NCBI RefSeq assembly: GCF_014202475.1
Contig: NZ_JACHGV010000017.1
Location: forward strand, 62,001-126,000
Length of the DNA stretch: 64,000 nucleotides
Direction of reading: 5' to 3'
Source: Streptomyces paradoxus
GTDB lineage: Bacteria; Actinomycetota; Actinomycetes; Streptomycetales; Streptomycetaceae
Under the pieces are notes generated by a model. The model saw nothing but the letters and a program-made list of their open reading frames with translations. It was not told the origin of the DNA and did not search any database. The position numbers and the translations under genes were made by a program. Positions 8,163 to 16,775 of this stretch are shown one piece after another (within the stretch, counting starts at the first letter, position 1; every line of letters begins with the position of its first letter).

Positions 8163-8174
8163 ACACACATCACC

Positions 8175-9317
8175 ATGACCACCACACTCGAAAACCCGCC
8201 CGCGCAGCAGCAGTCCCCGGACCGGAGCGTGTCCGGTGTCCTCGACGTCGACGCGAGCGGAAAGGGGCACCTGCGCGGCGAGAACTGCCTGCCCACGCCC
8301 GCCGACGCCGCCGTCTCCCCCGCGCTGATCCACCGGTACGGCCTGCGCAAGGGCGATCTCGTCGAGGGCGTACTCGGCGACCGGCGCGGCCTCACCGACG
8401 TCGTACGGGTCGACGGCCGCACGGCCGGAACCCCGCGCGCCCGGCGCGTCTTCCGGGATCTGACGCCGCTGCATCCGCACGAGCGGCTGCGGCTGGAGCA
8501 CCCGGCCGCCGGGCTGGCCGGACGCGTCGTCGACCTGATCGCGCCGGTCGGCAAGGGCCAGCGCGGGCTCATCGTGGCCCCGCCCAAGACCGGCAAGACC
8601 GTCCTCCTCCAGCAGCTCGCGGCCGCCGTCACCGGCAACCATCCCGAGTGCCGGCTGATGATGCTGCTGCTCGACGAGCGGCCCGAGGAGGTCACCGACA
8701 TGCGGCGCTGCGTGCGGGGCGAGGTGTACGCCTCGACGTTCGACCGCAGCGCCAAGCAGCACACCGCGCTCGCCGACCTCGTGATCGAGCGCGCCAAGCG
8801 GCGTGTCGAGGCCGGCGAGGACGTCGTCGTCCTCCTCGACTCGCTGACCCGGCTGTGCCGGGCGCACAACAACGCGGCCGCCAACGGCGGCCGCATCCTC
8901 ACCGGGGGCGTCGACGCCTCCGCGCTGACCGGCCCGAAGCGGTTCTTCGGGGCCGCCCGGTCGGCCGAGGAGGGCGGCTCCCTCACGATCCTCGCGACCG
9001 CTCTGGTGGAGACCGGCTCCCGGGCCGACGACTTCTACTTCGAGGAGCTGAAGAGCACCGGCAACATGGAGCTGCGTCTGAGCCGGGACCCGGCGTCCCG
9101 CCGGGTGTTCCCGGCCGTCGACATCATCCCCTCGGGCACCCGCCGCGAGGAACTCCTGCTGCCCCCGGCCGAATTGGCGGCCGTCCACGGTCTGCGGCGC
9201 GTGCTGCAGGGCCGGGACGGGCAGGGCGCTCTGGAGACCCTCCTGGAGCGGATGCGCGAGACACCGGACAACGCGACGTTCCTGCGGCGCATCCAGCCGA
9301 CCCTGCCCTCGCACTGA
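8175..9317 (+). CDS. short Rho-type transcription termination factor (paralogue)
   Basis: The 380-residue protein is a hexameric-helicase Rho without the N-terminal helix bundle and without the long insertion normal for actinobacterial Rho (often 600-700 residues). An OB-fold RNA-binding part spans about residues 18-80 (GVLDVDASGKGHLR, VSPALIHRYGLRKGDLVEG). The RecA-type ATPase follows: Walker A APPKTGKT (135-142), LLDERPEEVTDM with Asp167-Glu-Arg169, Walker B DVVVLLDSLTR (about 216-226), the R-loop TGGVDASALTGPKRFFGAAR and STGNMELRLSR. All core catalytic segments match E. coli Rho closely, so activity is expected. ATG 8175 follows GAAAGGA. The genome probably also carries a full-length rho elsewhere, but the window does not show this. 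It could act as a conditional terminator. Confidence 0.9.
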   Translation: MTTTLENPPAQQQSPDRSVSGVLDVDASGKGHLRGENCLPTPADAAVSPALIHRYGLRKGDLVEGVLGDRRGLTDVVRVDGRTAGTPRARRVFRDLTPLHPHERLRLEHPAAGLAGRVVDLIAPVGKGQRGLIVAPPKTGKTVLLQQLAAAVTGNHPECRLMMLLLDERPEEVTDMRRCVRGEVYASTFDRSAKQHTALADLVIERAKRRVEAGEDVVVLLDSLTRLCRAHNNAAANGGRILTGGVDASALTGPKRFFGAARSAEEGGSLTILATALVETGSRADDFYFEELKSTGNMELRLSRDPASRRVFPAVDIIPSGTRREELLLPPAELAAVHGLRRVLQGRDGQGALETLLERMRETPDNATFLRRIQPTLPSH

Positions 9318-9405
9318 CGCCGGGAGCTCATCCATTCGGGTGCCGGCGCGCGGTGTGCGGCCCCGTCGTCGCCGTGCGGAGCAGGTCCGTTTCTACGTTG
9401 ATCGT

Positions 9406-10575
9406 ATGATCATCGGATTCTCTTCCCGGGTGACCGTGTCGGCCGGTGCGCTCTGCCTCGCGGGGCTCCTGGCGCTGACGCCCGCCGCGACGGCCGACCC
9501 CGGCGGGGCGGAGCCCACCCCACCGGGCGGACCGAGGGCCGCGGCACCGCACCCCTCCCTGCTGTACCGTCCCGGCACCCAGGTCCGCCTGCGCGCCGGG
9601 GCGCCCCGTGTCCCGGAGGTCTCCGCGCTGTCCTGGGTGGTGGCCGACGCCCGCACCGGAGAGGTGCTCGCCGCGCACAACGCGCACCGCAGGCTGCCCC
9701 CGGCCAGCACCCTGAAGACCCTGTTCGCCCTCACCGTGCTGCCCGGACTGCCGGCGGGCATCCGGCACACGGTCCGCGCACGGGAGCTGAAGGGCATCGG
9801 GGCCGGCAGCAGCCTGGTCGGGGTGGCAGAGGGCCATACGTACCGGATCGCCGACCTGTGGCGCGGCGTCTTCCTCAACTCGGGCAACGACGCCGTGCAC
9901 GTCCTGGCCGAGCTCAACGGCGGCTGGAGCCTCACGGTCCAGCGGATGCAGGCCAAGGCCCGGTCCCTCGGCGCCCGTGACACCCGCGTCGTCTCGCCCG
10001 ACGGCTATGACGCACCGGGCCAGGTGTCGTCGGCGTACGACCTGACGGTGTTCGGCCGGGTGGGGCTGCGCAACCCCGACTTCGCCCGGTACTGCGCCAC
10101 GGTCGAGGCCAAGTTCCCCGGTGGCGGCAACTGGTCGTACCCGATCCTCAACACCAACCGGCTGCTCAGCGGCGCTAAGGGTGTGAAGCCGTACCGGGGC
10201 CTGATCGGGATCAAGAACGGCTACACCAGCAAGGCCGGCAGCACGCTCGTCGCGGCGGCGCGGCGGGACGGGCGCACCCTGGTCGTGACGGTGATGAACC
10301 CTCAGGAGGGCGACGGGTCCGCCGTGTACGAGGAGGCGCGCTCGCTCCTCGACTGGGGCTTCGAGTCGGCCGGGAGGGTCGAGGCGGTGGGCTCGCTCGG
10401 CGCGCCGGCCGCGCGGCCGGCGGTGACCACGCCGCCCGCGGTCGCGGCGGCGGTGCCGCAGGAGCAGGGGTCCGTCTGGACGGAGGCGGGGCTGATCGCC
10501 GGTGCCGCCGGTACGGGCGCGGCGGTCGTGGTGCTGGTGCTGCGGCTTCCGGTCCGCAGGCCCGGCCGGAGCTGA
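9406..10575 (+). CDS. D-alanyl-D-alanine carboxypeptidase (S11, PBP5/DacC-like), membrane-anchored
   Basis: This S11 serine peptidase (389 residues) trims the terminal D-Ala from peptidoglycan stem peptides at the cell surface. An N-terminal signal segment spans about residues 8-30 (VTVSAGALCLAGLLALTPAATA). The S-x-x-K motif is Ser101-Thr-Leu-Lys104, the SxN motif is Ser159-Gly-Asn161, and the third box is Lys270-Asn-Gly272, where KTG is usual. A Pro/Ala linker is followed by a C-terminal membrane helix near 358-380 (GLIAGAAGTGAAVVVLVL) and a basic tail RRPGRS. ATG 9406 is the start that gives a proper signal peptide. Its last 274 bp overlap, antisense, the mannosyltransferase frame on the other strand. 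Confidence 0.9.
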   Translation: MIIGFSSRVTVSAGALCLAGLLALTPAATADPGGAEPTPPGGPRAAAPHPSLLYRPGTQVRLRAGAPRVPEVSALSWVVADARTGEVLAAHNAHRRLPPASTLKTLFALTVLPGLPAGIRHTVRARELKGIGAGSSLVGVAEGHTYRIADLWRGVFLNSGNDAVHVLAELNGGWSLTVQRMQAKARSLGARDTRVVSPDGYDAPGQVSSAYDLTVFGRVGLRNPDFARYCATVEAKFPGGGNWSYPILNTNRLLSGAKGVKPYRGLIGIKNGYTSKAGSTLVAAARRDGRTLVVTVMNPQEGDGSAVYEEARSLLDWGFESAGRVEAVGSLGAPAARPAVTTPPAVAAAVPQEQGSVWTEAGLIAGAAGTGAAVVVLVLRLPVRRPGRS

Positions 10576-11681
10576 CCCGCCGGCAGCCACAGCAGCAGGC
10601 CCAGGGTGATCCAGGTGTAGGTGTTGCCGCCCAGGAACCCGTCGACGCCGGACGCGTCGTCGAACCACAGCCACACCACGCTGGTGCACAGCACCGCGTA
10701 CAGGGCGCCCGCCACCCGGGGGCGCCCCGCTCGGACCAGCACGGCGAAGGACGGCAGCAGCCAGACGAGATGGTGCACCCAGGTGATCGGGCTGACGAGA
10801 CAGGCGGCGAGTCCGGTCAGGGCGAACGCCGCCGGCCAGTCGCCCGCGGCGGCCGCCCGGCGCGTCCGCAGCGCCCACACACCGAGGATCAGCAGGACCG
10901 CCACCGCCCACACCGCACGGTCCGGTTCACCGAGCCGCGCCAGGACGCCCTGCACCGACTGGTTCGAGACGTAACCGAGGCGCCCCACGCGGTCGGTGTC
11001 CCACAGCGCCTCGGTCCAGTAGAAGCGCGAGGCGTCCGGGTCCACCCCGGCCGCGAAGGCGGTGGCCCCGAGCGCGACGGCGGTGGCGACCGCCGCCGCG
11101 CGCCGGCGTCCGGCCACCAGCAGCAGAGCGATGAACAGCGCGGGCGTGAGCTTGACCGCGGCCGCGAGGCCGATGCCGACGCCCGCCAGGCGTCCGCGTC
11201 CGGTGGCGAGCAGCGTCGCGTCGGCGAGCACGAGCGCCAGCAGCAGGAGGTTGACCTGCCCGAAGCTGAAGGTGTCGCGGAGTGGTTCGAACAGGGCGAG
11301 CAGACAGGCGGTCAGGGCCCAGCCGTACCAGCCGTGGCGCCGCCAGTCCGGTCCGGCGAGCAGGCGCAGGACCACGGCCAGGGCGGCCAGGTTGAGCAGC
11401 AGGGCGGCGGCGATCGCGGCGTGCAGACCCAGCAGGGCCATGGGCAGCATGGCGACCGCGGCGAACGGCGGGTAGGTGAAGCCGTACGGCGTGCCCGGCA
11501 CCCGGTAGTCGTAGACGCGGCCGCCGTGGTGGACCCAGGAGTCGATGCTGCCGTAGTAGACGCGCAGGTCGAACCAGTCGCGCAGCAGCGGCACGGTCGC
11601 GGTGAAGAGCGTCACCAGCGTGGCGAGGGCGAGCACCAGCAGCAGCCGGCCCCGGTCGGTGCGCGGCGGGGCCGGGGTCAT
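10302..11681 (-). CDS. GT87-family (DUF2029) polyprenol-phosphate mannosyltransferase-like membrane protein
   Basis: A multi-pass membrane glycosyltransferase of 459 residues in the GT-C/GT87 (DUF2029, PimE-like) class, which transfers mannose from polyprenyl-phosphate-mannose outside the membrane. Features are FDLRVYYGSIDSWVHHGGRVYDY near the N-terminus (the acidic residue in the first loop is catalytic in GT-C enzymes), YGFTYPPFAAV, DTFSFGQVNLLL and SPITWVHHLVWLLP. The recognisable protein ends near WLPAGQLRPG. The remaining 90 or so residues are low-complexity Ser/Thr/Ala/Pro and come from reading antisense to the carboxypeptidase gene. Start ATG 11681 overlaps the stop of the upstream gene (ATGA), showing translational coupling. 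Confidence 0.8.
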   Translation of the reverse strand: MTPAPPRTDRGRLLLVLALATLVTLFTATVPLLRDWFDLRVYYGSIDSWVHHGGRVYDYRVPGTPYGFTYPPFAAVAMLPMALLGLHAAIAAALLLNLAALAVVLRLLAGPDWRRHGWYGWALTACLLALFEPLRDTFSFGQVNLLLLALVLADATLLATGRGRLAGVGIGLAAAVKLTPALFIALLLVAGRRRAAAVATAVALGATAFAAGVDPDASRFYWTEALWDTDRVGRLGYVSNQSVQGVLARLGEPDRAVWAVAVLLILGVWALRTRRAAAAGDWPAAFALTGLAACLVSPITWVHHLVWLLPSFAVLVRAGRPRVAGALYAVLCTSVVWLWFDDASGVDGFLGGNTYTWITLGLLLWLPAGQLRPGLRTGSRSTSTTTAAPVPAAPAISPASVQTDPCSCGTAAATAGGVVTAGRAAGAPSEPTASTLPADSKPQSRSERASSYTADPSPS

Positions 11682-13072
11682 GCCGTCCGTCCCGGCGCCG
11701 GGGCGAGTTCGGCCTGGCGGGCCTGCCACAGCACGACGACCGCGAGGGCCCCGCCGGAGACGGCCAGCACGAGTTGTCCCGTGTCCGCCGGGCCGCCGCT
11801 GGGCAGGACGCACAGCGCGAGCACGCCGGTCACCGCCGCCGTGCGGTGGCGTACGGACGTACTGGGTGCGGCGGCGGCGATGAGGAACAGGCCCCACAGG
11901 GCGTACCAGGGGCGGATCGCCGGGCCGAGCGCGGCCACCGCCGCCAGGGACAGGCCGAGCGCGTACACGGGCCGGGGGCGCAGCCGCAGCCAGATCAGCA
12001 CGATCGCGGTCCCCGCGGCCAGGATGCCCAGGGCGTGCCAGGCGGGTACCGCCAGCGGCGCGAGGCTACTGCCCAGGTGTTCCAGCAGGGCCCGGGTGGC
12101 GCGCCCGAGGAGGGTGGTCAGGGCCCAGTTCTGGGGTGAGGCGGGGGTGTTCAGGGCGCCGATCCAGCCGTATCCGGTGCCGGCCACGGCCGTCGCGGCG
12201 ACGGTGGTCCCGGCGGCTGCGACGGCGGTCGGCACCAGCGCCTTCACCGGGCTGCGGCCGGCACGGACCTGGAGGACGACGACGGCGGCGAGACCGAGCA
12301 CGGCGGGCGCCTTGACCAGGGCGGCGAGGGTGACGAGGACCGCGCCGAGGACCGGCCACCGGCCGAGTGCCGCCACCAGGCCGATGCCCAGCAGGCCGAG
12401 CATGACGGCGTCGTTGTGGGCGCCCGCGACGAGGTGCAGCAGGACCAGCGGGTTGAGGGCGCCGAGCCACAGCGCGGCGGACGGGTCGGCGCCGCTGTGG
12501 CGGGCGAGGCGGGGCAGCGCGGCCGCCATCAGGGCCACGCCGGCGAGGGCGACGAGCCGCATCCCGAACAGTCCGGCGGGCAGTTCACCGCGGGTCAGGC
12601 CCGACAGGGCCGCCGCCACGGCGAGGAACACCGGGCCGTACGGGGCGCCGGTGTGCCGCCAGAGCGGGGCGACCTCGTCGGCGAGCGGGCCGCCCAGCCG
12701 GGACGGCCCGTGCGCGTACACGTCCATGTGCGCCTCGACCATCGCTCCCTGGGCGAGGTAGCTGTAGACGTCGCGGCTGAACAGCGGCGGGGCGATCAGC
12801 AGCGGGGCCGCCCAGACGGCGAGGACGAGCAGCAGGTCGCGGGGAGCGGGTGGTCTCGGCCTGCGGACCAGCCGGCCGAGCAGCGCCCAGGCCGCGATCA
12901 GCAGGACGACGCCGAAGTACACGCCGACCAGGCCGAGGGCCGCGCGGGCGGAGGCCGGGTGGAGGAGGTCCCCCACAGGCAGGGCACCGGCCGTCTCACC
13001 GCCCAGGGCGAGGCAGGCGGTACCGGCCAGACCGAGTATCTGGCAGCGGCGGAGATCGACGGGGAAAGCCAT
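11678..13072 (-). CDS. mptB: MptB-like polyprenol-phosphomannose alpha-1,6-mannosyltransferase
   Basis: The protein is a GT-C membrane glycosyltransferase of about 464 residues with some 12 hydrophobic segments. The signature FSRDVYSYLAQGAMVEAHMDVYAHGP, with the catalytic Asp-Val pair, and GAPYGPVFLAVAAALS are characteristic of the MptB/MptA family that elongates alpha-1,6-mannan in actinobacteria. A C-terminal RPWYALWGLFLI also fits. In Streptomyces such enzymes probably act in lipoglycan or protein mannosylation; that role is inferred. ATG 13072 is chosen, with GTG 13081 as an in-frame alternative; neither has a strong ribosome site. It is coupled to the GT87 gene through an ATGA overlap, so the two likely act in sequence. 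Confidence 0.8.
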   Translation of the reverse strand: MAFPVDLRRCQILGLAGTACLALGGETAGALPVGDLLHPASARAALGLVGVYFGVVLLIAAWALLGRLVRRPRPPAPRDLLLVLAVWAAPLLIAPPLFSRDVYSYLAQGAMVEAHMDVYAHGPSRLGGPLADEVAPLWRHTGAPYGPVFLAVAAALSGLTRGELPAGLFGMRLVALAGVALMAAALPRLARHSGADPSAALWLGALNPLVLLHLVAGAHNDAVMLGLLGIGLVAALGRWPVLGAVLVTLAALVKAPAVLGLAAVVVLQVRAGRSPVKALVPTAVAAAGTTVAATAVAGTGYGWIGALNTPASPQNWALTTLLGRATRALLEHLGSSLAPLAVPAWHALGILAAGTAIVLIWLRLRPRPVYALGLSLAAVAALGPAIRPWYALWGLFLIAAAAPSTSVRHRTAAVTGVLALCVLPSGGPADTGQLVLAVSGGALAVVVLWQARQAELAPAPGRTA

Positions 13073-13151
13073 GGCCAACACTCGGGCAGTGTGTCAACGG
13101 CGCATGTCCGGCAGGGGACGCTTCCCTCTCCATTGGGCGGCCCGCTTGTGA

Positions 13152-13173
13152 CCGGCCGGTGATCACCGGCCGG
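13152..13173. terminator. 22-bp perfect palindrome after the glutaminase gene
   Basis: CCGGCCGGTGA and its exact complement TCACCGGCCGG abut at 13162/13163. The palindrome lies 58 bp past the glutaminase stop and 79 bp before the mptB-like start, both on the minus strand. It can form a strong hairpin (terminator for the amino-acid operon) or serve as an operator for the mannosyltransferase genes. No T-run follows. Confidence 0.45.
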
Positions 13174-13230
13174 GGCGTTGCCGGCGCGGCTGCGGTCCTG
13201 CCGCGACGGCGACCCGGACGAGACCGTTGG

Positions 13231-14163
13231 TCAGAAGACCGACAGGCCGGTCAGGGTCGTGAAGCGGTCGAGGGCCGCCACGCCCGCCACCGAGTTGCCC
13301 CGCTCGTCGAGGCCCGGGCTCCACACGCACAGGGTGCAGCGGCCGGGCACGACCGCGATGATGCCGCCGCCGACTCCGCTCTTGCCGGGCAGGCCCACGC
13401 GGTACGCGAAGTCGCCCGCCGCGTCGTAGGTGCCGCAGGTCAGCATGATCGCGTTGATCTGCTTGGCCTGGCTGCGGGTGAGCAGGCGGGTGCCGTCGGC
13501 GCGGATGCCGTGCCGGGCGAGGAAGCTCGTGGCGAGCGCGAGGTCGGCGCAGGACACCGTGACGGAGCACTGGCGGAAGTACTGATCCAGGAGCGTCGGC
13601 ACGGGGTTGTCGATATTGCCGTAGGACGCCATGAAGTGGCCGAGGGCGGCATTGCGGTCGCCGTGGGCGGACTCGGAGGCGGCGACCTCCTCGTCGAAGG
13701 TCAGGTCCGGGTTGCCGCTCTCCGTCCGCAGAAACGACAGCAGTTCGCCCGACGCGTCGCCGGTACGGGTGTGCAGCCGGTCGGTGACGACGAGGGCGCC
13801 CGCGTTGATGAACGGGTTGCGCGGGATGCCGTTCTCGTACTCCAGTTGGACGAGGGAGTTGAAGGGGTTGCCGGAGGGCTCGCGGCCCACGTGCTCCCAC
13901 AGGGCGTCGCCCTCGCGGGCCAGGTCGAGGGCGAGCGTGAAGACCTTGGTGAGGGACTGCGCGGAGAACGGCTCCCGCCAGTCCCCCACGCCGTACACCG
14001 TGCCGTCGAGGTCGGCGACGGCCATGCCGAAACGGCGCGGGTCGCGGGCCGCGAGCGCCGGGATGTAGTCGGCGGGCCGGCCACGGCCGGGGGTCCGCTC
14101 GATCTCCTCCGCGATGCGCTCCAGGACCGGCTGGAAGGTCGTCGACGACGTCATGATCGCCAT
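13231..14163 (-). CDS. glsA: glutaminase
   Basis: This 310-residue protein is a serine-dependent beta-lactamase-fold glutaminase that converts L-glutamine to glutamate and ammonia in the cytoplasm. The active-site S-x-x-K is Ser70-Leu-Thr-Lys73 in FSAQSLTKVF. Other family landmarks are VGREPSGNPFNSLVQLE, GIPRNPFINAGAL, MASYGNIDNPV, the Tyr-containing CGTYDAAGDFAYRVGLPGKSGVGGGI and VWSPGLDERGNSVAG. Length is typical for GlsA. AGGAGGAGA precedes ATG 14163; ATG 14154 is a second possible start. It follows aspA by 34 bp and is the last gene of the asparagine/aspartate operon, extending it to glutamine. Confidence 0.93.
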   Translation of the reverse strand: MAIMTSSTTFQPVLERIAEEIERTPGRGRPADYIPALAARDPRRFGMAVADLDGTVYGVGDWREPFSAQSLTKVFTLALDLAREGDALWEHVGREPSGNPFNSLVQLEYENGIPRNPFINAGALVVTDRLHTRTGDASGELLSFLRTESGNPDLTFDEEVAASESAHGDRNAALGHFMASYGNIDNPVPTLLDQYFRQCSVTVSCADLALATSFLARHGIRADGTRLLTRSQAKQINAIMLTCGTYDAAGDFAYRVGLPGKSGVGGGIIAVVPGRCTLCVWSPGLDERGNSVAGVAALDRFTTLTGLSVF

Positions 14164-14197
14164 TCTCCTCCTGCCGGTCCGGGTGCGCTCTCGTAGG

Positions 14198-15607
14198 TCA
14201 GGCCGGGGTCCGGCCGCTGCCGGCCAGGACCTCGGGGCGCAGCAGGTCGGCGAGGGTCTCGGCGGGGAGCAGGCCTTTTTCCAGGACGAGTTCGGCGACG
14301 CCGCGGCCGGTGGTGAGGGCTTCCTTGGCGATGTCGGTGGCGGCCGTGTATCCGATGTGCGGGTTGAGGGCGGTGACCAGGCCGATGGAGTTCTCCACGC
14401 TCGCGCGCAGCGCCTCGGTGTTGGCGGTGATGCCGGACACGCAGCGCTCGGCCAGGGTCAGGCACGCCGCACGCAGATGCGTGATGGACTCCGACAGGGA
14501 GTGCAGGATGATCGGCTCGAAGGCGTTGAGCTGGAGCTGTCCGGCCTCGGCGGCCATGGTGATGGTGACGTCGTTGCCGATGACCTCGAAGGCGACCTGG
14601 TTGACCACCTCGGGTATCACCGGGTTGACCTTGCCGGGCATGATCGATGAACCGGCCTGCACCGGCGGCAGGTTGATCTCACCCAGGCCCGCGCGCGGGC
14701 CGGAGGACAGCAGCCGCAGGTCGTTGCAGCTCTTGGAGAGCTTGACCGCGATCCGTTTGAGCACACCCGACATCTGCACGAAGGCCCCGCAGTCCTGGGT
14801 CGCCTCGACCAGGTTGGCGGCGGTGACCAGCGGGAGTCCGGTGATGGCCGCGAGGTGACGGCGGGCCGACTCGGCGTATCCGGCGGGAGCGTTGAGGCCG
14901 GTGCCGATCGCGGTCGCACCCAAATTGATCTCATGGATCAGCTGGACGGCCTCGGCGAGACGGGACCGGTCCTCGTCCAGCATGACGGCATAGGCCGAGA
15001 ACTCCTGGCCCAGCGTCATGGGCACCGCGTCCTGCAACTGGGTCCGGCCCATCTTGAGCACGTCGCGGAACTCGACTGCCTTGGCCGCGAACGTGTCCTG
15101 CAGCACCGCCATCGCGTCGAGCAGCCCGCGCACCGCGAACACCGTCGCGATCTTGACGGCGGTCGGGTAGACATCGTTGGTCGACTGACCGAGGTTGACG
15201 TCCTCGTTGGGGTGCAGGAAGCCGTACTCGCCCTTGGCGTGACCCAGCAGCTCCAACGCCCGGTTCGCCACGACCTCGTTGGCGTTCATGTTCGTCGAGG
15301 TACCGGCACCACCCTGGACGACGTCGACCACGAACTGCTCATGCAACTTGCCCGTGCGGATCTCCCGGCACGCGGCGACGATCGCTGCGGCCTTCGCCGG
15401 CTCCAGCAGGCCGAGCTCCTCGTTCGCGAGGGCGGCGGCCTCCTTGACCGCGGCAAGGGCCTCGATCAGATGCGGGTACGCGGAGATCGGCATACCCGTG
15501 ATGGGGAAGTTCTCCGTGGCGCGCAACGTGTGCACACCCCAGTAGGCATCGGCGGGAACGTCACGGTCGCCGAGCAGATCGTGCTCGGAGCGGGTGGCGG
15601 CGGACAT
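14198..15607 (-). CDS. aspA: aspartate ammonia-lyase
   Basis: The 469-residue enzyme belongs to the fumarase/aspartase superfamily and cleaves L-aspartate to fumarate and ammonia. The signature GSSIMPGKVNP occupies residues 319-329, with the catalytic Ser at about 321 on the flexible loop. The substrate segments GAGTSTNMNANEV (about 100-112) and NLGQSTNDVYPTA (138-150) are intact, and the N-terminal EHDLLGDRDVPADAYWGVHTLRA is typical of aspartase rather than fumarase. ATG 15607 is preferred over ATG 15619, which sits directly on the ribosome site. It lies 119 bp downstream of the asparaginase stop; that gap holds a dispersed repeat. The pathway asparagine to aspartate to fumarate is complete in this operon. 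Confidence 0.95.
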   Translation of the reverse strand: MSAATRSEHDLLGDRDVPADAYWGVHTLRATENFPITGMPISAYPHLIEALAAVKEAAALANEELGLLEPAKAAAIVAACREIRTGKLHEQFVVDVVQGGAGTSTNMNANEVVANRALELLGHAKGEYGFLHPNEDVNLGQSTNDVYPTAVKIATVFAVRGLLDAMAVLQDTFAAKAVEFRDVLKMGRTQLQDAVPMTLGQEFSAYAVMLDEDRSRLAEAVQLIHEINLGATAIGTGLNAPAGYAESARRHLAAITGLPLVTAANLVEATQDCGAFVQMSGVLKRIAVKLSKSCNDLRLLSSGPRAGLGEINLPPVQAGSSIMPGKVNPVIPEVVNQVAFEVIGNDVTITMAAEAGQLQLNAFEPIILHSLSESITHLRAACLTLAERCVSGITANTEALRASVENSIGLVTALNPHIGYTAATDIAKEALTTGRGVAELVLEKGLLPAETLADLLRPEVLAGSGRTPA

Positions 15608-15656
15608 GAGGGTGAGCATCCTCTTTCTGAGGGAAGTGGTGGGTGCGCGCCCTTCA

Positions 15657-15698
15657 GGGGCGCGGGGAACTGCGCGATCAGCCACAGGGGCGCCGCAG
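15657..15698. repeat. dispersed 42-bp intergenic repeat, copy A
   Basis: This 42-bp stretch, containing CGGGGAACTGCGCGA, matches the stretch at 19010-19051 at 36 of 42 positions in the same orientation. It lies in the asparaginase-aspA gap. I recognise the core as a short non-coding repeat found between genes of many Streptomyces; its function is unknown to me. It may fold or simply mark an insertion or recombination point. Confidence 0.65.
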
Positions 15699-15726
15699 CC
15701 GCCGGACGGGAGAACCCGGCACGTCG

Positions 15727-16743
15727 TCAGGCGCGGGCCGCACCGGCAAGCGGCTCCAGCGAACGAACGGGCCGCACCCGCCCGACCTCCTGGCCACCGC
15801 CCAGCAGCGGCTCGCCCTGGAACTCGGTGAGCAGCTCGGGGTCGACGCCCGCCCGGGCCAGCGCGGCGGCGGTCACCGGCACACGGGCCCGGTTCGCACC
15901 GTCCGCGATCTTCACGGCGACGGCCCGCCCATCGGCCAGCGCGGCGACCTGCACGCCCTCGAAGCCGTCCTTGGACAACAGCCCCGGCACGGCCCGCATC
16001 AGCGCGGCGACGTCCCGCCCGGAGCCGGAGGCCATCTCCGCGTGCTCGCGCATCGCGTCGGCGACCCGGGCCTCGGGCGTCCCCGGCGCGGCGGTGACGA
16101 TCCGGGCGGTGGCGCGGGCGAGGCCGTGCAGCGAGATGGAGAACAGGGGTGCGCCGCAGCCGTCGACGGTGACCCGGGCGATGCGCTGCCCGGTGAGGTC
16201 CTCGACGATCTCGGCGATGGCCTGCTGGAGCGGGTGGCCGGGGTCGAGGTAGTTCTCCAGGGGCCAGCCGTTGAGCATGCAGGTGTAGAGCATGGCGGCG
16301 TGCTTGCCGGAGCAGTTCTGGGCGAGCCGTGAGGGCAGCCGGCCCTCGCGCACCCAGGCGTCCCGGATGACCGGGTCGAACGGCATGTCCGTGACGTTGC
16401 GCAGATGGTCCTCGGTGAGACCGGCGAGGTCGAGGATGCGCCGGGCCCCGGCGAGGTGGCGTTCCTCTCCGGAGTGGCTGGCCGCCGTCAGGGACAGGAG
16501 TTCGCCGTCGAGCGGCAGCCCGGCCCGGGCCATGGCGACGGCCTGGACGGGCTTGATCGCGGAACGGGGGTAGAAGGCGGCCTCGATGTCTCCGATCTGG
16601 AGCGCGACCCCTCCGTCGGCGTCGAGGACGACGACGGAGCCGTAGTGGATGCCTTCGACGATTCCGCCGCGGATGAGGTGGGCGACGGGGGCGTGGACGG
16701 GTTCACGGACAAGGGGTGCGTCCGCGAGGGAACTGCTGAACAT
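15727..16743 (-). CDS. asparaginase (Asparaginase_II, PF06089-type)
   Basis: A 338-residue asparaginase of the family first described in rhizobia and actinomycetes, unrelated to the classic AnsA/AnsB fold. It converts L-asparagine to aspartate and ammonia. Typical segments are VAHLIRGGIVEGIHYGSVVVLDADG at the N-terminus, PRSAIKPVQAVAM (the Ser/Lys part of the active site), ASHSGEERHLAGARRIL, LAQNCSGKHAAMLYTC and VDGCGAPLFSISL. ATG 16743 follows a weak GCAGG. No signal peptide is present, so it works in the cytoplasm. It begins 32 bp after the permease stop and clearly belongs to the same transcript, feeding aspartate to AspA. Confidence 0.92.
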   Translation of the reverse strand: MFSSSLADAPLVREPVHAPVAHLIRGGIVEGIHYGSVVVLDADGGVALQIGDIEAAFYPRSAIKPVQAVAMARAGLPLDGELLSLTAASHSGEERHLAGARRILDLAGLTEDHLRNVTDMPFDPVIRDAWVREGRLPSRLAQNCSGKHAAMLYTCMLNGWPLENYLDPGHPLQQAIAEIVEDLTGQRIARVTVDGCGAPLFSISLHGLARATARIVTAAPGTPEARVADAMREHAEMASGSGRDVAALMRAVPGLLSKDGFEGVQVAALADGRAVAVKIADGANRARVPVTAAALARAGVDPELLTEFQGEPLLGGGQEVGRVRPVRSLEPLAGAARA

Positions 16744-16775
16744 CACTGCCTGCTTCTCTGGGAGCGGCGCGTTCC

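Noticed and set aside
7992..8174. N-terminal extension of the rho-like protein by in-frame upstream reading
   Set aside because: The frame is open, but the sequence is C/T-rich leader giving Pro/Leu/Ser nonsense, and GAAAGGA before ATG 8175 is a proper ribosome site.
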